This document shows, piece after piece, positions 46,258-57,591 of a stretch of 64,000 nt of DNA (positions within the stretch are counted from its first letter, which is position 1; each line of letters opens with the position of its first letter). Under the pieces are notes generated by a model. The model saw nothing but the letters and a program-made list of their open reading frames with translations, did no database searches and was not told where the DNA came from. The translations under genes and the position numbers were made by a program. This stretch comes from Dipteris shenzhenensis. Its lineage: Eukaryota; Polypodiophyta; Polypodiopsida; Gleicheniales. Location of the stretch: assembly GCA_047967505.1 (NCBI GenBank), contig CM106539.1; one strand, written 5' to 3'.

Positions 46258-48899
46258 GCCCCAAGCGGTGTGTGTACCCACATGAGCAGGAGGTCATCCT
46301 GGAAGAGGCTCACCAAGGAATCAGCGGTGGACACTTTGCAGGACAAGTAACCGGACGGAAGGTACTCCAAGGAGGTCTGTGGTGGCCAACATTAATGGGG
46401 GATGCGCATAGGTTCGTCAAAAGATGCGATGTGTGCCAGAGGTTGGGCCAGCCATCAGGTCGGGACCGGATGCCGCATAATCCCATACTGGCCCTTGAAC
46501 CGGCCCTCGAACCGTTCATGAAGTGGGGGCTAGACTTTGTAGGTCCGTTTTCGCCGCCGGCGCGGAGGACAGGTAACCGGTATATCCTGGTGGCGACGGA
46601 TTACTGTACCAAATGGGTGGAGGCCAGAGCACTGAAGGATAATTCGGCAAAAGCTGTGGCCAGATTCCTTTATGAAGCCATTATGACACGGTACGGATGT
46701 CCGGTTGAGCTCGTCACGGATCAAGGTGGGCATTTCCTTAATGCGGTGTTACGGGAACTGGTTACCCGGCACCTAATCATTCATAAGAAGTCCACAGTGT
46801 ATTACCCTCAGGCAAACGGACAGGCGGAGTCCTCGAATCAGGTGTTGCTAGTCATTCTGAAAAAGCTGGTCAATGAAAATCGGACAGATTGGGATGAAAA
46901 ACTTTACTCCGCATTATGGGCGTTCCGGACTTCCTATAAGGTTGCGACGGGGTTCACGCCATTCAAGTTGGTTTACGGAGTTGAAGCAGTGGTCCCCATG
47001 GAATTCCTAGTACCGAGTCTGCGGATTGCAGCGGCAGAGAAATTGGGCTGGGACAAGTCCGTAGACCGGAGGATTGAACAGCTGGATCGGCTGGGTGAGG
47101 AGCGGTTCAACAGTGCGTATCTTGCACAGGTAGTCCAGGACAGACGGAAGGTCTGGGTGGACCGTCATTCAAAGAAGAAGACCTTCAAACGGAGAGATGC
47201 CGTGATATTGTTTAACACTCGGATGGGTCCACATCCGGGTAAGCTGAAGTTACGGTGGGGAGGTCCGTATTGGGTGGTGGAGCGTTATGGTGACGGCACG
47301 TTCCGATTAGGAACACTACAGGGGGAGCTGTTGCAGAAGCCGGTAAATGGATTTCGTCTCCGACCATATACAGGGCCCATGCCACCTTACCCATTTCCGG
47401 AGATACCACCTGTGAAGATCATTTCAAATGCATTTGTAGCCATTTCGGTGGAGAAACCGATGATGGGGGCTATTAGTACGCACGTGTGGTATCACTCACT
47501 TTATTCCGAGAAACGGTGGGAGCAAAGCTTCGTGTTGCGGAGCGAGGACGCCGCCATGCAATCTACTGAATCTTCGAAGTGGGGCTTTTATCAGGATGAT
47601 GGGACACTTGATCGTTGCATGCAAACAAGGAGTTCACCAGGGCATCCAAAAGGCAATTTGGAAGCAAAAGGGGGCTTATTTCCAACTCTTTGTTTTCCAG
47701 AACCCTTCTCCCTCGCATCCCAGCTTCTCGCCGCTATGGTGGTCTTCCATCTGATCAATCCGTTACCTGTTGGGGATGAGGCTATGCAGTCTTGGCTGAC
47801 ACGAGCTCGTCTGGTGGAGTTCGCGGGTTTGCCATGGGCTACGACACCAGTTCATCCATTGGCGCAAGATATCTTGGCGCAGCTTGCACGCGGGCGCAAG
47901 GTCGTGGTGTATGGAAAGACTTTCACCTTGTGCAAGGAGCTGGTAGCGGCCCGGTTGCACTTGCCGGTGGATGGTCCATGCAAAGTCACGAAGCTTACCA
48001 GCAGTGCCATGGAGGCAGCTCTCGGCGCAGGTTGCAAGGGGGAGTACAACATGAAGAAGCTGGATGCTTCGCAGAAGACATGCTACAAGTTTATTGCGGA
48101 GGCACTCTGGCAGAAGGTGAAAGCAGAGCTACTGGGACAGGCCCAGTTTACCTATTTCCAGAGGGCGGAGCAAGGGAAACCGGTTCCCTGGGCGAAGCTG
48201 ATGGCGGACAGAATTCTGGAGGTGGCCAAGAAGCTCTTGAAGCCAACGGCAACATCCCGGATGGGGCAAGTCTTATTTCTTTTGTTCGGACCAGATGCGG
48301 AACCGGTAGTCCCAGGGTCGTATGTGGAGGTGGAGGAGTCCACAGACGATGCTTCGGACAAGGAGTCCAAGGAGGTGGAACCAGCAAGATCAACAACGGA
48401 GGGAGCTCTGACGCCAAGGAACCAGGTGACTCCGGTAGTACCTGCGGTGGAGGTTACGGCGGTAGTACCTGCGGTGGTGGTTCCGGCAGAAGTTCCACAG
48501 GGCAGCCAGAGGAGTAGGCCCGCGGTCTCAGCAACATCGAGCCGCATGGCTAGTTTATTGAAAAGAAAGTTGGCTCTTGTGCCGGAAGGAGCAATGTTGA
48601 AGAAAACCCGCCGGGACGCTGAGGCCTTGCAAGGGGAAAGCTCAGTCCACACTCGGGAGGACAGTTCGGGGAGACAGGCATGTCAGGAGGAAACCCGTGT
48701 AGTCCCAAGGGGGAGTGGTGAGCTGCAGCTATCTCCGCCGGTGGAGACATATGATCTGGTCACGGCACGACGGTTGGCGGAGCGCTTGCTCCAATGTTTT
48801 CAGAAGGGGCAGCTGGAGGAGAATGAGGCGAAGTTGCGCCAGGAAAATGCCAGGCTGTATGATTTGGGGCTCAAGACAAGATCTAGATTTGGCACATGA
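46258..48899 (+). pseudogene. gypsy-2 pol second part: integrase plus C-terminal extension
   Basis: Same reading frame as the first part, cut off by the MITE. The integrase has a zinc region (HQGISGGHFAGQ...CDVCQRLG), Asp in WGLDFVGPF, Asp in LVTDQGGHF, Glu in ANGQAESSNQ and a GPYWVVERYGDGTF module. After the integrase about 480 residues continue with no match I can name (FHLINPLPVGDEAMQ, LAGLPWATTP-like). A Pro/Val/Thr-rich segment follows near 48400-48500, and it ends RLYDLGLKTRSRFGT at 48899. Confidence 0.88.
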
Positions 48900-49054
48900 C
48901 CTTGCCCCATTGAGCATGAGGTCAAGATTTCTAGAATTGCTTCCTCACTTTGCTCGTTGCCCACCACAAACTCATGCATTGTGTAGTTCACCTCTATCAA
49001 AGCACTTGCAGGTTTTTTCTTTACTCCCGTGTGTTTTCTTAGCTCCTCTTTCGG

Positions 49055-50289
49055 CGATTGTCGCCCAAACTCAAGAACACCTGCGGCTGACGGAACAATT
49101 GACGGAGAAGGCTACAACTGCGACCGCCAGGGTGCAGTTGTTGGAAGCGGAAGTGATGGGGTACCGGCAACCCTCTAGCTCTACACGCATGCTGGACGAG
49201 GCACTTTTGTTGGATTTATCGGAAGCCTTCGTCGCAGAGATGCAGGGTATTTTTCTTGATCATCAACGTCAATTGCGAGTAGAGCTGGAGCGGGCTTGCA
49301 GGCCTCTCGATCGACGGTTGGCCCGGAGGGATGAGGATGATCCGGCGGGAGGGGGCGCAGGAACAGCATTTTTACCACCAGTACCGGTGACGGAAACTGC
49401 GGCACAACCGGAGGGTGGAAGTTCTACATCGGCAAATACTCTCGGGAAGCAGACAGCGGCGAGACCGGTGGATTCTTCCGAAGGCTATGTCAAACGGATC
49501 GCCGAACTGGAAGAAGCCCTCCGAAGAGCGAAGGCCAGAGGAAAAAGACCCGAGATCGCACAGGTTCCCGCAATGAAGCCACGACCCCAAGCGGACGCAG
49601 CAGCCGCTTTTGTGGCAGCTTTTCCGGAGCCAGCGGACGGGGAATCCTTTGACGCAAGGCACTTTTTGCAGCTGAAAGAACACGTCGCGGTGGTGCAACA
49701 GCAGTGTGACGATGCCAGATCTCAGCTGTTGGCACTCAAGCTCGCCCGGAAAGAAGAGCACCATCAACATGAAGTTGAGGTGAAGAGCCTCATGGCAGAT
49801 CTGCTGAAGATCAGAGCTACTACGGCAGAACAATCAACAGGTGCCCAAACCAAGGAATTGGGGCGGGTAATGAAACGACTGGATGGTGTGGCGAAGAAAG
49901 CAGATCGCAGTATGCGGGTAACCGATCTCGAACTCGCTCTATCTGAGAAGACCCGACTGCATGAAGAGGAGCTACAACAGCTGCGGAGAACGAGTCATGT
50001 TGAGAGAGCAGCTATGTTGGTCGACCTGCGGACAGCATGCCGCTATATTCATCGGATGGCGGCAGTAGCTCAGCAGGCGGGGGCGGCGGCACCACCTTTC
50101 TATGGACAGCTCCAAATTTTTGTGGATGCCCATGCTCTCAACCCGCAGCAGCTACCTTTACTTCGACCGGCGCAAGCGGCTTCGGCAGTACAAGTACCGG
50201 CGCCGGCGGCTCCAGCAGTTCCGGCGGCGGCAGCGGCAGCAGCGGCGGTGGCGGACGATGACGGTGGCGACGTCGAGGATGAACCGTAG
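49055..50289 (+). CDS. gypsy-2 3' ORF, coiled-coil protein
   Basis: Open frame in another phase from the integrase frame, reliable from about 49055 (AQTQEHLRLTEQL). It contains heptad-rich segments (RIAELEEALRRAKARGKR; HEEELQQLRRTSHVERAAM) and an Ala/Pro/Val-rich end with an acidic tail (DDDGGDVEDEP). The open frame extends back to 48715, but that part overlaps the integrase frame and a 200-bp spacer flanked by ctcaaga repeats (48870 and 49070), so the true start is unknown. Extra 3' ORFs of this kind occur in Tat/Athila-like elements; the role is unknown. Confidence 0.55.
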
Positions 50290-50346
50290 CGGAGAACCGG
50301 TGGGTTCGGATGCGGATCCGGAATCCGATTCACCGGGAGTGCCAAG

Positions 50347-50824
50347 TGTTAAGGGCAAAAGCAGCAACAGCAAAGAGGAACTAGGGGGGGGAGTCCTTAG
50401 ATCATTATCATTAATACGTTGTATTTAGTTTATAGTGAGATATGAAAAGACGGAAGTTCTAGGACCAGGCGGAGAACTGAAGAGGCACGGCAACCATCAC
50501 GGCAACCGTGAAGGAGTTATGTGTGCCGGTTAGATAAAAGAGAAGAGAGCGATCATTCGAGACTCATTGATGAGGATCGGAGCAAGGATCAGTGTGATCA
50601 GAAGAGGAACATTGTTATGTATCAGAGAGTACGGTGTTGTACTGCTCGGAGAAGTGTAATACAGATATTCTATTGCATCTATCTTATTGTTTTATCATGA
50701 ATGATTCTGTCGATCACTGTTCTACTCTATGAATTTTCATACGCAGTTCTGAAGTTCGATTACGCATGTAAATCTGTCGCAGTAGTGCGTTTCGAGTTAG
50801 TCTTCAGAGTAGAGAGGGCTAACA
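50347..50824 (+). repeat. 3' LTR of gypsy-2
   Basis: 478 bp; three differences from the 5' LTR. Followed by CAAAT (50825-50829). Confidence 0.95.
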
Positions 50825-50944
50825 CAAATAAACTTGCAATCCTTTGTTGATAGTTTATCTTTAGACCAAAAAGAATTACAACTTGAAGCTCAAAATGAGG
50901 CACAAAATGTTGATTAGGTACAAAGGGATTCCTTGGTCGAAACA

Positions 50945-51355
50945 TTACCAACCATAGCCAAGCCCTAGAAACCTTTGTAGTGAGATCGAGAAGAAATCAT
51001 TCAAGACGAGCTTATCCACAGGAATTAATAAGCAGATGCACCAAATATCCCCCCAAGCTTGGAGAGCATCCCACCCTTTGAAGAATGTCACCCTTTTAAT
51101 TACCTCTGATGCAACAAGTAGCTCGATCACCGCACAATGAGTAGAATTGAAATCAAATTCCTCCCAATATATCACTAGTTCTTCACCTTGAATCATCCAT
51201 GGTGTATCATCCCACCCATCGTCTCCTTGAACAATGCATTGTACAATAAGTTGTTGAAGATCGCCATGAAGATCAAGAAAGAGATCTCGCCAATTGGTAG
51301 CTGTAATGAGCGGAGGACCGAGCACCAAATCCTTGAACTCGTCGAGAAGTGACAT
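50945..51355 (-). CDS. gypsy-1 leader ORF, 136 aa, unknown
   Basis: An intact minus-strand frame (MSLLDEFKDLVLGPP...) between the gypsy-1 primer-binding site and its upstream RNase H ORF. The protein is rich in Leu, Trp and Asp (WDDTPWMIQGEELVIYWEEF, FKGWDALQAWGDIWCICLL). It may be an ORF1 of the kind found before gag in some Tat-like elements. No function is known to me, and it may be open by chance. Confidence 0.4.
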   Translation of the reverse strand: MSLLDEFKDLVLGPPLITATNWRDLFLDLHGDLQQLIVQCIVQGDDGWDDTPWMIQGEELVIYWEEFDFNSTHCAVIELLVASEVIKRVTFFKGWDALQAWGDIWCICLLIPVDKLVLNDFFSISLQRFLGLGYGW

Positions 51356-51634
51356 AAATATCCACCCTCCTCATGTGGCATGCATCTAAGGAGTGAACTT
51401 GAAAAAGTTCAGAATCTATGATCTAGTATCAGATATGAATAGAGCACATGAAATGAAGTACTTTTGCTTTTTATAACAAGAGGAAACTCCCTACGGTTAG
51501 AGAGTTACAGTTAATGAGATTTCACCATATAAGCAATATCATTACACTTTCATCACTTCCTATTTGCTGGCCCATTGGTAAGTCTTCCTTTTGTGGATGG
51601 GGAGGTCTTGGGTTCAATTCCCACTCCTTAATAA

Positions 51635-51690
51635 AAAGAGAGGAGAGGAGAGGAGAGGAGAAGAGAAGAGAAAGAGAAGAGGATGGGGGC
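51635..51690. repeat. GA-rich (GAGGA)n simple repeat
   Basis: Repeated gagga and gaaga units in the gypsy-1 leader. Confidence 0.9.
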
Positions 51691-51716
51691 GCGAGATCTT
51701 TTGCAGGAGCCTGAAT

Positions 51717-52115
51717 AGTCTGTCCGTGACACGCAGGTGTGTCAGAAGACACAGGAACCCAAGAAAACAGTGGCGATCTGTCTGCGACACGTAGATGTGC
51801 CTGAAGACGCAGGTTCTCAGAAAGCAGTCGCGATTTGTGATCTGTCTGCGACGTGCAAATGCGCCAGAAGATGCAAGAACTTAGAAAACAGTCACGATTC
51901 ATGATCTGTCCATGATGCATAGATGCACTAGCTATAACTAGGGGGCATGTGGGTGCTGCAGATGTGCATGAGCAGTTTTGCAAGCATCATCGATCAGAAG
52001 ATGCGTGGCACTACGTAGGAACCTAGAAGATGTGTAGGAACCATAGGCTAAAGGCTCAAGAACCCAGAAGATGCGCAAGAACCATAAGCTAAAGGCACAG
52101 AAACTGAGAAGTTCT
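51717..52115. repeat. Degenerate minisatellites in gypsy-1 leader
   Basis: Four degenerate units of 57-64 bp beginning gtctgtc(t/c)g (51717, 51775, 51839, 51903) with gaaga(c/t)gcagg cores. A second pair of about 47-bp units follows (agaagatg..aggaaccata.gctaaagg) at about 52000-52110. Confidence 0.7.
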
Positions 52116-52255
52116 GCAGCCACAAAGACAAAGAACTACGAGTAGAAAATACATATATTGGAGGCGCAGAAGCAAAGAACCGCACATGGAAGGTGCTCCA
52201 GAACTACACCTAGCCATAGGAGTAATGAATTTTACACCACTAGCCATGGAGATTT

Positions 52256-52275
52256 CGATCCCAGCAGCCACACCA
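52256..52275 (-). other. Primer-binding site of gypsy-1
   Basis: On the minus strand TGGTGTGGCTGCTGGGATCG lies next to the 5' LTR. The plus-strand reading resembles a tRNA T-arm and acceptor end finishing in CCA. The tRNA species is not assigned. Confidence 0.65.
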
Positions 52276-52279
52276 ATTC

Positions 52280-53277
52280 AATTAACTAGAAAAGAATTCA
52301 ATGCATGAGGCTAGATGCTAGGCATGGCGATGCTTGAGGGCCATGGAGGAAAAGGGAATGTGAGGGAAGAAGCGTTAACATAGGTGGGGAAAAAAAGATC
52401 AAGACGGGTGGGAATGAAGAGGGGGGCTATGGCACAAGGGGGAAGGAAGAGGGGGAAGAGGAGCATGTACATGATGGGAGGTGGAAAGTAGAGATGGAGA
52501 CATCAAGGGAAGAGAGTGATGCTTTATTGGAAAGATGGGGGGGGAAATCAAAGTACTAGCTAGGTGGCTTTACAAGAATGAGTGTGTTCCATCAAGGAAT
52601 AGCCCCCTCCTTTTATAGCCAAGAGAGGGGGTCTCTCTTAATAAATGCATCCTCCCACATGCATGGTGTGTGTGGAAGAGTGTCCCATGTGAGCTAGGTG
52701 GTTACGCACTCTCAATTGTGTGCAACAACCCTTTGCCTCATTTTTCCACATACATCAACCCCCATATTTCAAGTCTAAGATACTCCCTTGGTCTCTTCCC
52801 AATTTTATAATGCATTCAAACATCTAGGAGGACAAGTGGAGGGTTGGCACAAGGAATCTTGCCACCTCATCTTACTTTCCCATTATTTAACTTGCATTCT
52901 TGGACTTTCTACACCCCCCCAACATGGGCCTATCCTACATGGAGGGAATAATCCAATATAATATCCATCTCCACCTATTTTATATTACTTCTCCCATGGT
53001 CCTCGGGCCATATCTCACTAAATGCAGGTGCGGGACCGCCTAGGTGGAGGGGTGGTGCATGAAGGACCCATGCCGCCTTATCATTTTATATTATTACTAC
53101 CATGGATTATGCACAACACACCTTATGGGTCCTCTTACATGGAAGGGTGGCACATGGTCATGCCCTGCCGCCTCAACCCTGGTCCTTATGCACACCATAT
53201 TTTATTATACTATTGCCAAACATACAAGCACACATGTATATTTATGCCTTTTACTTTGGTCAAATTTATCTGTAACA
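52280..53277 (-). repeat. 5' LTR of gypsy-1
   Basis: About 998 bp, collinear with 22393-23322 plus 34980-35045. It serves as the empty-site reference for the TIR element. The exact inner end (attaactag) is uncertain by a few bases. Confidence 0.88.
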
Positions 53278-54218
53278 GCACACACACACACTCACACACA
53301 CAAGCCTCCCCTTTGTCTTCATGATAGCTGCGATGAACCTGCAATCAAATTACTATGCAACAAAAGCCTTCAAAGACAACCAATCCAAAGAAAGTCATGT
53401 CAATAAGATGCATCACTATCAAGGGTTGAGCCTCATTTGATTTGAACAAATCATGCTATGCATCAGATGCCTACACACCTCCATGATATTTGATGAAGGC
53501 CTAACGTGATATAAAGGGTTGTGTTGTGTGGAATGTGAGAGAAAAATTTACAATTCAGCTACAGGTTTCCAAATCCCACCAACACTCTCTTGCCCTAGAT
53601 TTTAGGCTCCTTCCTCATCAGTCACTCTTTCTTCTATTATGTTGCTATGTGCTTGATGGCATTGTTCTTTCTTGATGGCACCCTTTCTTATATTTGAGGG
53701 TATGCACACACTCCCCATAAAGCACAAATAATTGCAAGCTGGAGCACTGTTGCTGCTTGAAACATTTGGTAACCGGTTCACCAAGTAGATTCTAAACACA
53801 TTAACTTTGGTGATCCATGCTATCTTTCCCCTATTCAACAAAAATGGAATTCATAGCCTAAAAAATGAAATCAAAGCCAAAAACAATGTAGGTTTAGAAC
53901 CATTACTTTGAATTTAAGATGGATATGAAGAAAAGCTATTTTTTATGGACATAGATGTGTATATAACATCAATAATGTGGAAAGGCTCCAAGCTATAAAA
54001 TGAGACTCTATTTTCATTCTTGGAAACCTTCTAAAGAATCTATGATTTTACATGCATGTGATTGTATTCTTTCAATCAATATGCTCTACATCGATAACCT
54101 ATAATGCATCAAATATTGATTATCATCTAAGCCAATCCTGTTTAGGATACTTTAAGGTACAAAGATTCAATTCTTTTGAAATAAGCGAATACTTTGATTA
54201 ATATTTAATATTCCTATG
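53278..54218. other. No recognised gene
   Basis: Begins with a short (CA)n run abutting gypsy-1, then AT-rich DNA with short frames only. Confidence 0.5.
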
Positions 54219-54219
54219 A

Positions 54220-54277
<58 letters not shown>

Positions 54278-54313
54278 GCACGCACGCATGCACACACGCA
54301 CCCCCCCCCCCCA
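54219..54313. repeat. Compound (CT)n (AC)n (CGCA)n microsatellite
   Basis: CT run at 54219-54240, AC run to about 54273, cgcacgca units, then a C run. Confidence 0.96.
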
Positions 54314-56300
54314 CACACATTATAACCCCTTTTTTCCTTTTGAACATTCTATTTACTTTTCCTTCCCTTTGAATTCCTTCGAAAACACTTTCAAACTACC
54401 TCTCCAGAATTGTTCCCTCACACACTCTCTCTCTCTTTGCAACCCCCTAATTACTATCTAACCAACCCCTAACGAACCCAATCTAACCCCTAACTAATTC
54501 CTAACTAGCCTTTCACCTTTTCTCCCTAACCCCTAAATCGACTAATACTCTCCACCTCCCAACCCCCCACTCAACTAGCATCCACTTCCCCCCCCTCCTG
54601 AGTGACCCCGACTCCTGACTCATCCTATCTACATCTATATAAACCCATGCCTATCCTATGCTTCCCTACTTGGCCGCCTCTGCCTACTCTATCTACTATG
54701 TTGTCCATTCCTTTAACACCACTATGCTTCGGAGTCCAGCCTCATTCAATCGCCTTTTTTGAAGCTCTACCATCTTCGTCTTCTGTGTGCTGTCCCAAGG
54801 CTTGTCCACTACTTGACTGTAGCTCCTAAGCTCCCTTGCCATCGTCTTTCCTTATCATACACTTCAATTATGATGCCCATATCCCATGAACTCGTGTGGT
54901 CTTCTCGACGTTTGTTCACTTGATTGGCTTTTCCATCATCTCGACTATGCATTTCATCCGCGATTGTGCATTCCATTGGAATCTGTCCTCGACTGTCTTA
55001 CACAATTAACTTACTCTCATGGATGATTTTTTCCTCTTAGTTTCGTTAAGAGGTGAAACTTTAAAATTGGTGTCGAAAGTTTGTATGCCCTAATAAAAAT
55101 AAAGGTTTGAAACATTCACCAAGATTTGAAACTTTTATGAGAAAAAACTTAAAGATTCGCTAGGATTTACAACATTTTCTTCAAAATTCAAAAGAAAATA
55201 AAAAATTTTATAATATGTTCGGTCAACATCATGAAACTAAAAAAACTAGCTCAATAAACTTTCACTAGGATTTTATATTTATATATAAGTATAGCTTCGA
55301 TAAAAACATCCCTACTTACTGTCCCTTCCGTCAGCTCTCTTCTAAGATCATCCCTTCCTCTCTATTTTTGGACCTTGTTGCATAAGCACCATCACCAATG
55401 ACTCGGCTTTTATGAACTCACAGGTTTTTCGGTTTTTAATTTTGCTCCTTTTTTAACCTCCTCTTGCCCCCTTCACTTCATTCCTTCATCTCATTGTTTA
55501 CACATTAACCCCCCCTCTTTTGTACCTTCCATCTTAATCCTCTTACCCTCCCTCTTTGTACCTCCATATATACCTTATTATTTATCATTTATCATTTTTT
55601 ATTCATCTTTTTTCATTAAAGTGCTCTAAAAGCTCTCACTAGGCTAGTTACATTATTTTCCCTTTTATTATTTTTTAAGTACTATATTTTAAAGCTCTCA
55701 CTTAGGTTATTTTCCACACTCCCCCCTTTTTTTATTAGTACTTTAATTTTAGCTCTCACTTAGGATAATTCTCACACTCTCCCCCCCCCCCTTTTTTTCC
55801 CATTATTAGTGCCTTTATTTAAAAGCTCACTAGGTGGTTATTATTAAAGCATCCTATGATTAACCATGCTAGAATTTTTACTTTAAGTCTCGTTTATGGT
55901 CTTTAGATAATTTTTTTCTTTATCATATTGAAATAGACATCTTTGTTTCATATGTTAATAGTGAAACCATTGTTGCCTCATACACTACCCTAGCAATTAA
56001 TTTTTCTAGTTAATGCTTAAATTTATTTAGATTCTTTCAATTAGTATTTGAAATTTTTAAAGCTTGTTTTCAAAATGAATTCATTAAATCCCCATTTTCC
56101 TCTTTCACATTCTCCTCCTTTATACTTTTTCTTTAAAAATTACTTGTACAATGTTCCAAGTTAATTTTCCTTTATTCAACACTCTTCTCATAAGCACATG
56201 TTTACTCTAATTATGTTTTTACTTATTGGTCTACATCAAGCTTGATAAGTTTATGTTTAAAGCTTTCATTTTTATTGTGACCCCAATAACAAGGGAGGGG
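54314..56300. other. Pyrimidine-rich non-coding stretch, second copy
   Basis: Like 5733-6797 it has long C/T-rich runs and no coding frame. Near 55600-55850 a degenerate repeat (agctctcacttagg...ttatt) recurs about four times. It ends in aataacaagggagggg before an LTR-like start. Confidence 0.6.
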
Positions 56301-56500
56301 TGTTTATGACACCTGTCTTCCCAACCAAGGTTAAAGCTAGTTCTCACCAATTTTCTTGTTGGATGGCGGCAAGTAGACAAACTCCCCTCTTCAATAAAAG
56401 TCATACTTATAGGGACTTATCCAAGCTCAACTTCTATACAGTTTCCACAAAGTCATTTCTACAAAATAGCCCACTACTGGTTTCCTTTATAAACAGGGAT
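56301..56500 (+). repeat. LTR-like fragment, start of a 3' LTR (copy 2)
   Basis: TGTTTATGACACCTGTCTTC after a purine tract; matches 6798-6940 with an AATAAA at about 56394. Confidence 0.6.
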
Positions 56501-56501
56501 T

Positions 56502-56649
56502 TGTTGGGGTAAAGGCCAATGGCCTAGTATATACCCCTTTGTACCATACATACATAATAAGAGCTTACCTTGATCTGGGTGAGTTAGCACCCACGATTTC
56601 GGTGTTCTTCCTTTCTTTGTTGCTCTCCGATAAGACCTCTTCTCCATCA
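56502..56649 (+). repeat. Short LTR (148 bp) of a TRIM-like element
   Basis: Begins TGTTGGGGTAAAGGCC and ends CCATCA. Two bases later TGGTATTAGAGCTC (56652-56665) resembles an initiator tRNA-Met primer-binding site with one mismatch. The following 56666-57154 has no recognised gene. A second LTR was not found; the copia-2 insertion at 57155 interrupts the region. Confidence 0.55.
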
Positions 56650-57154
56650 ATTGGTATTAGAGCTCGTGGTGTATGGAGATCTTGGAGATGGAGAAGAGAA
56701 TGCACTAGGTGGTGCAAAGCATTCTTTGCCTTCGATGTACTTGGTGATCTCCGTGGGAGAGGCATTTGTAGAACAAGGTCGGTGAGGACATCGCCACCAC
56801 GGAGATTACCAAGGATTGCAAGAGACTTCCGTGCATCGGTGGAGATCTCATCCACAAACTTGTGGAGTTTTTGTTCGTGAGCTGCAGCTTCATCTTTGTT
56901 ATGTAGCAGTTTTCTTGAAGAGCAATGTGAAGCATAGGATAGTTTCTCCTCTTCAAGAAGAGCTCGTTTTTCAATATAGAAGCTTTAGGCAAGCTCTCGG
57001 GATCATGTTCTATCATCCCACAAGCTTGTTGAACTACTTCTCAACTCTCAAGGGACAAAATTGAGCTGTATACAAGGAGTTCTCAAGCTTTTCTACTGCA
57101 AACAAGATGTTCTTTAGCTTGCCTTGCTACAAGAAGAGTTTTTGCAGCAACTCA

Positions 57155-57493
57155 TGTGAAGATAGTGGGAGAGAAGGAAGGAGTCTCACTTGTGGCTTTC
57201 TCACGTACACAATGGGGGAATACACACAAAGGTCGAGGCTGAAAACAATTTTCCTCTTCTTAGTTCTGTAAGCCAAAAGAACTCTAGTACAAAGAAATAG
57301 AAGAACCCTATATGTGGGTCTCAAACCAAACTCAGCATACTAACTGAGCCACGAACTAGAGTACATAAGGATAGCTGTCATCCAGCTATTATTTATGGGC
57401 AGTGTACCAACTGCATCTACAGCTAACAAGTCGCTAACATAAATGCACAACGGTCACCCTGGCGTATCAGGAGTGGAGCTCGATATCTCAACA
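57155..57493 (-). repeat. 3' LTR of copia-2
   Basis: Starts tgtgaagatagtggg and ends gatatctcaaca on plus. Confidence 0.92.
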
Positions 57494-57591
57494 CTCCCCC
57501 TCAAGCTCAATCCCAATTCCTGCACACCAAGCAGGTCTTTGAACTTGCGCAGCTTCTCTGCGCCTAATGCCTTTGTGAATATGTTAGCTAC

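Larger units (their letters stand above)
40773..50824 (+). mobile_element. Ty3/gypsy LTR retrotransposon, young but disabled (gypsy-2)
   Basis: LTRs 40773-41250 and 50347-50824 are both 478 bp, TGTTAAGG...GGCTAACA, and differ at three positions (all transitions), about 0.6 percent. The CAAAT duplication is exact. It is GC- and CpG-rich compared with the older surrounding DNA, which fits recent arrival. It encodes gag, protease, RT, RNase H, integrase and a long 3' region with extra ORFs. It has no chromodomain, which together suggests the Tat/Athila-like branch. It is inserted in the leader of gypsy-1. Confidence 0.95.
22393..53277 (-). mobile_element. Ty3/gypsy LTR retrotransposon, old and split by two insertions (gypsy-1)
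   Basis: A minus-strand element about 9.2 kb long once the two nested elements (23323-34979 and 40773-50824) are removed. The 3' LTR is 22393-23322 plus 34980-35045; the 5' LTR is about 52280-53277. The polypurine tract is 35046-35058 and the primer-binding site 52256-52275. Flanks share gcac (22389-22392 and 53278-53281), a weak 4-bp target duplication. In element sense the order is leader ORF, RNase H-like ORF, gag, protease, RT, RNase H, integrase. The many nonsense and frameshift changes make it old. No chromodomain was seen. Confidence 0.85.
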
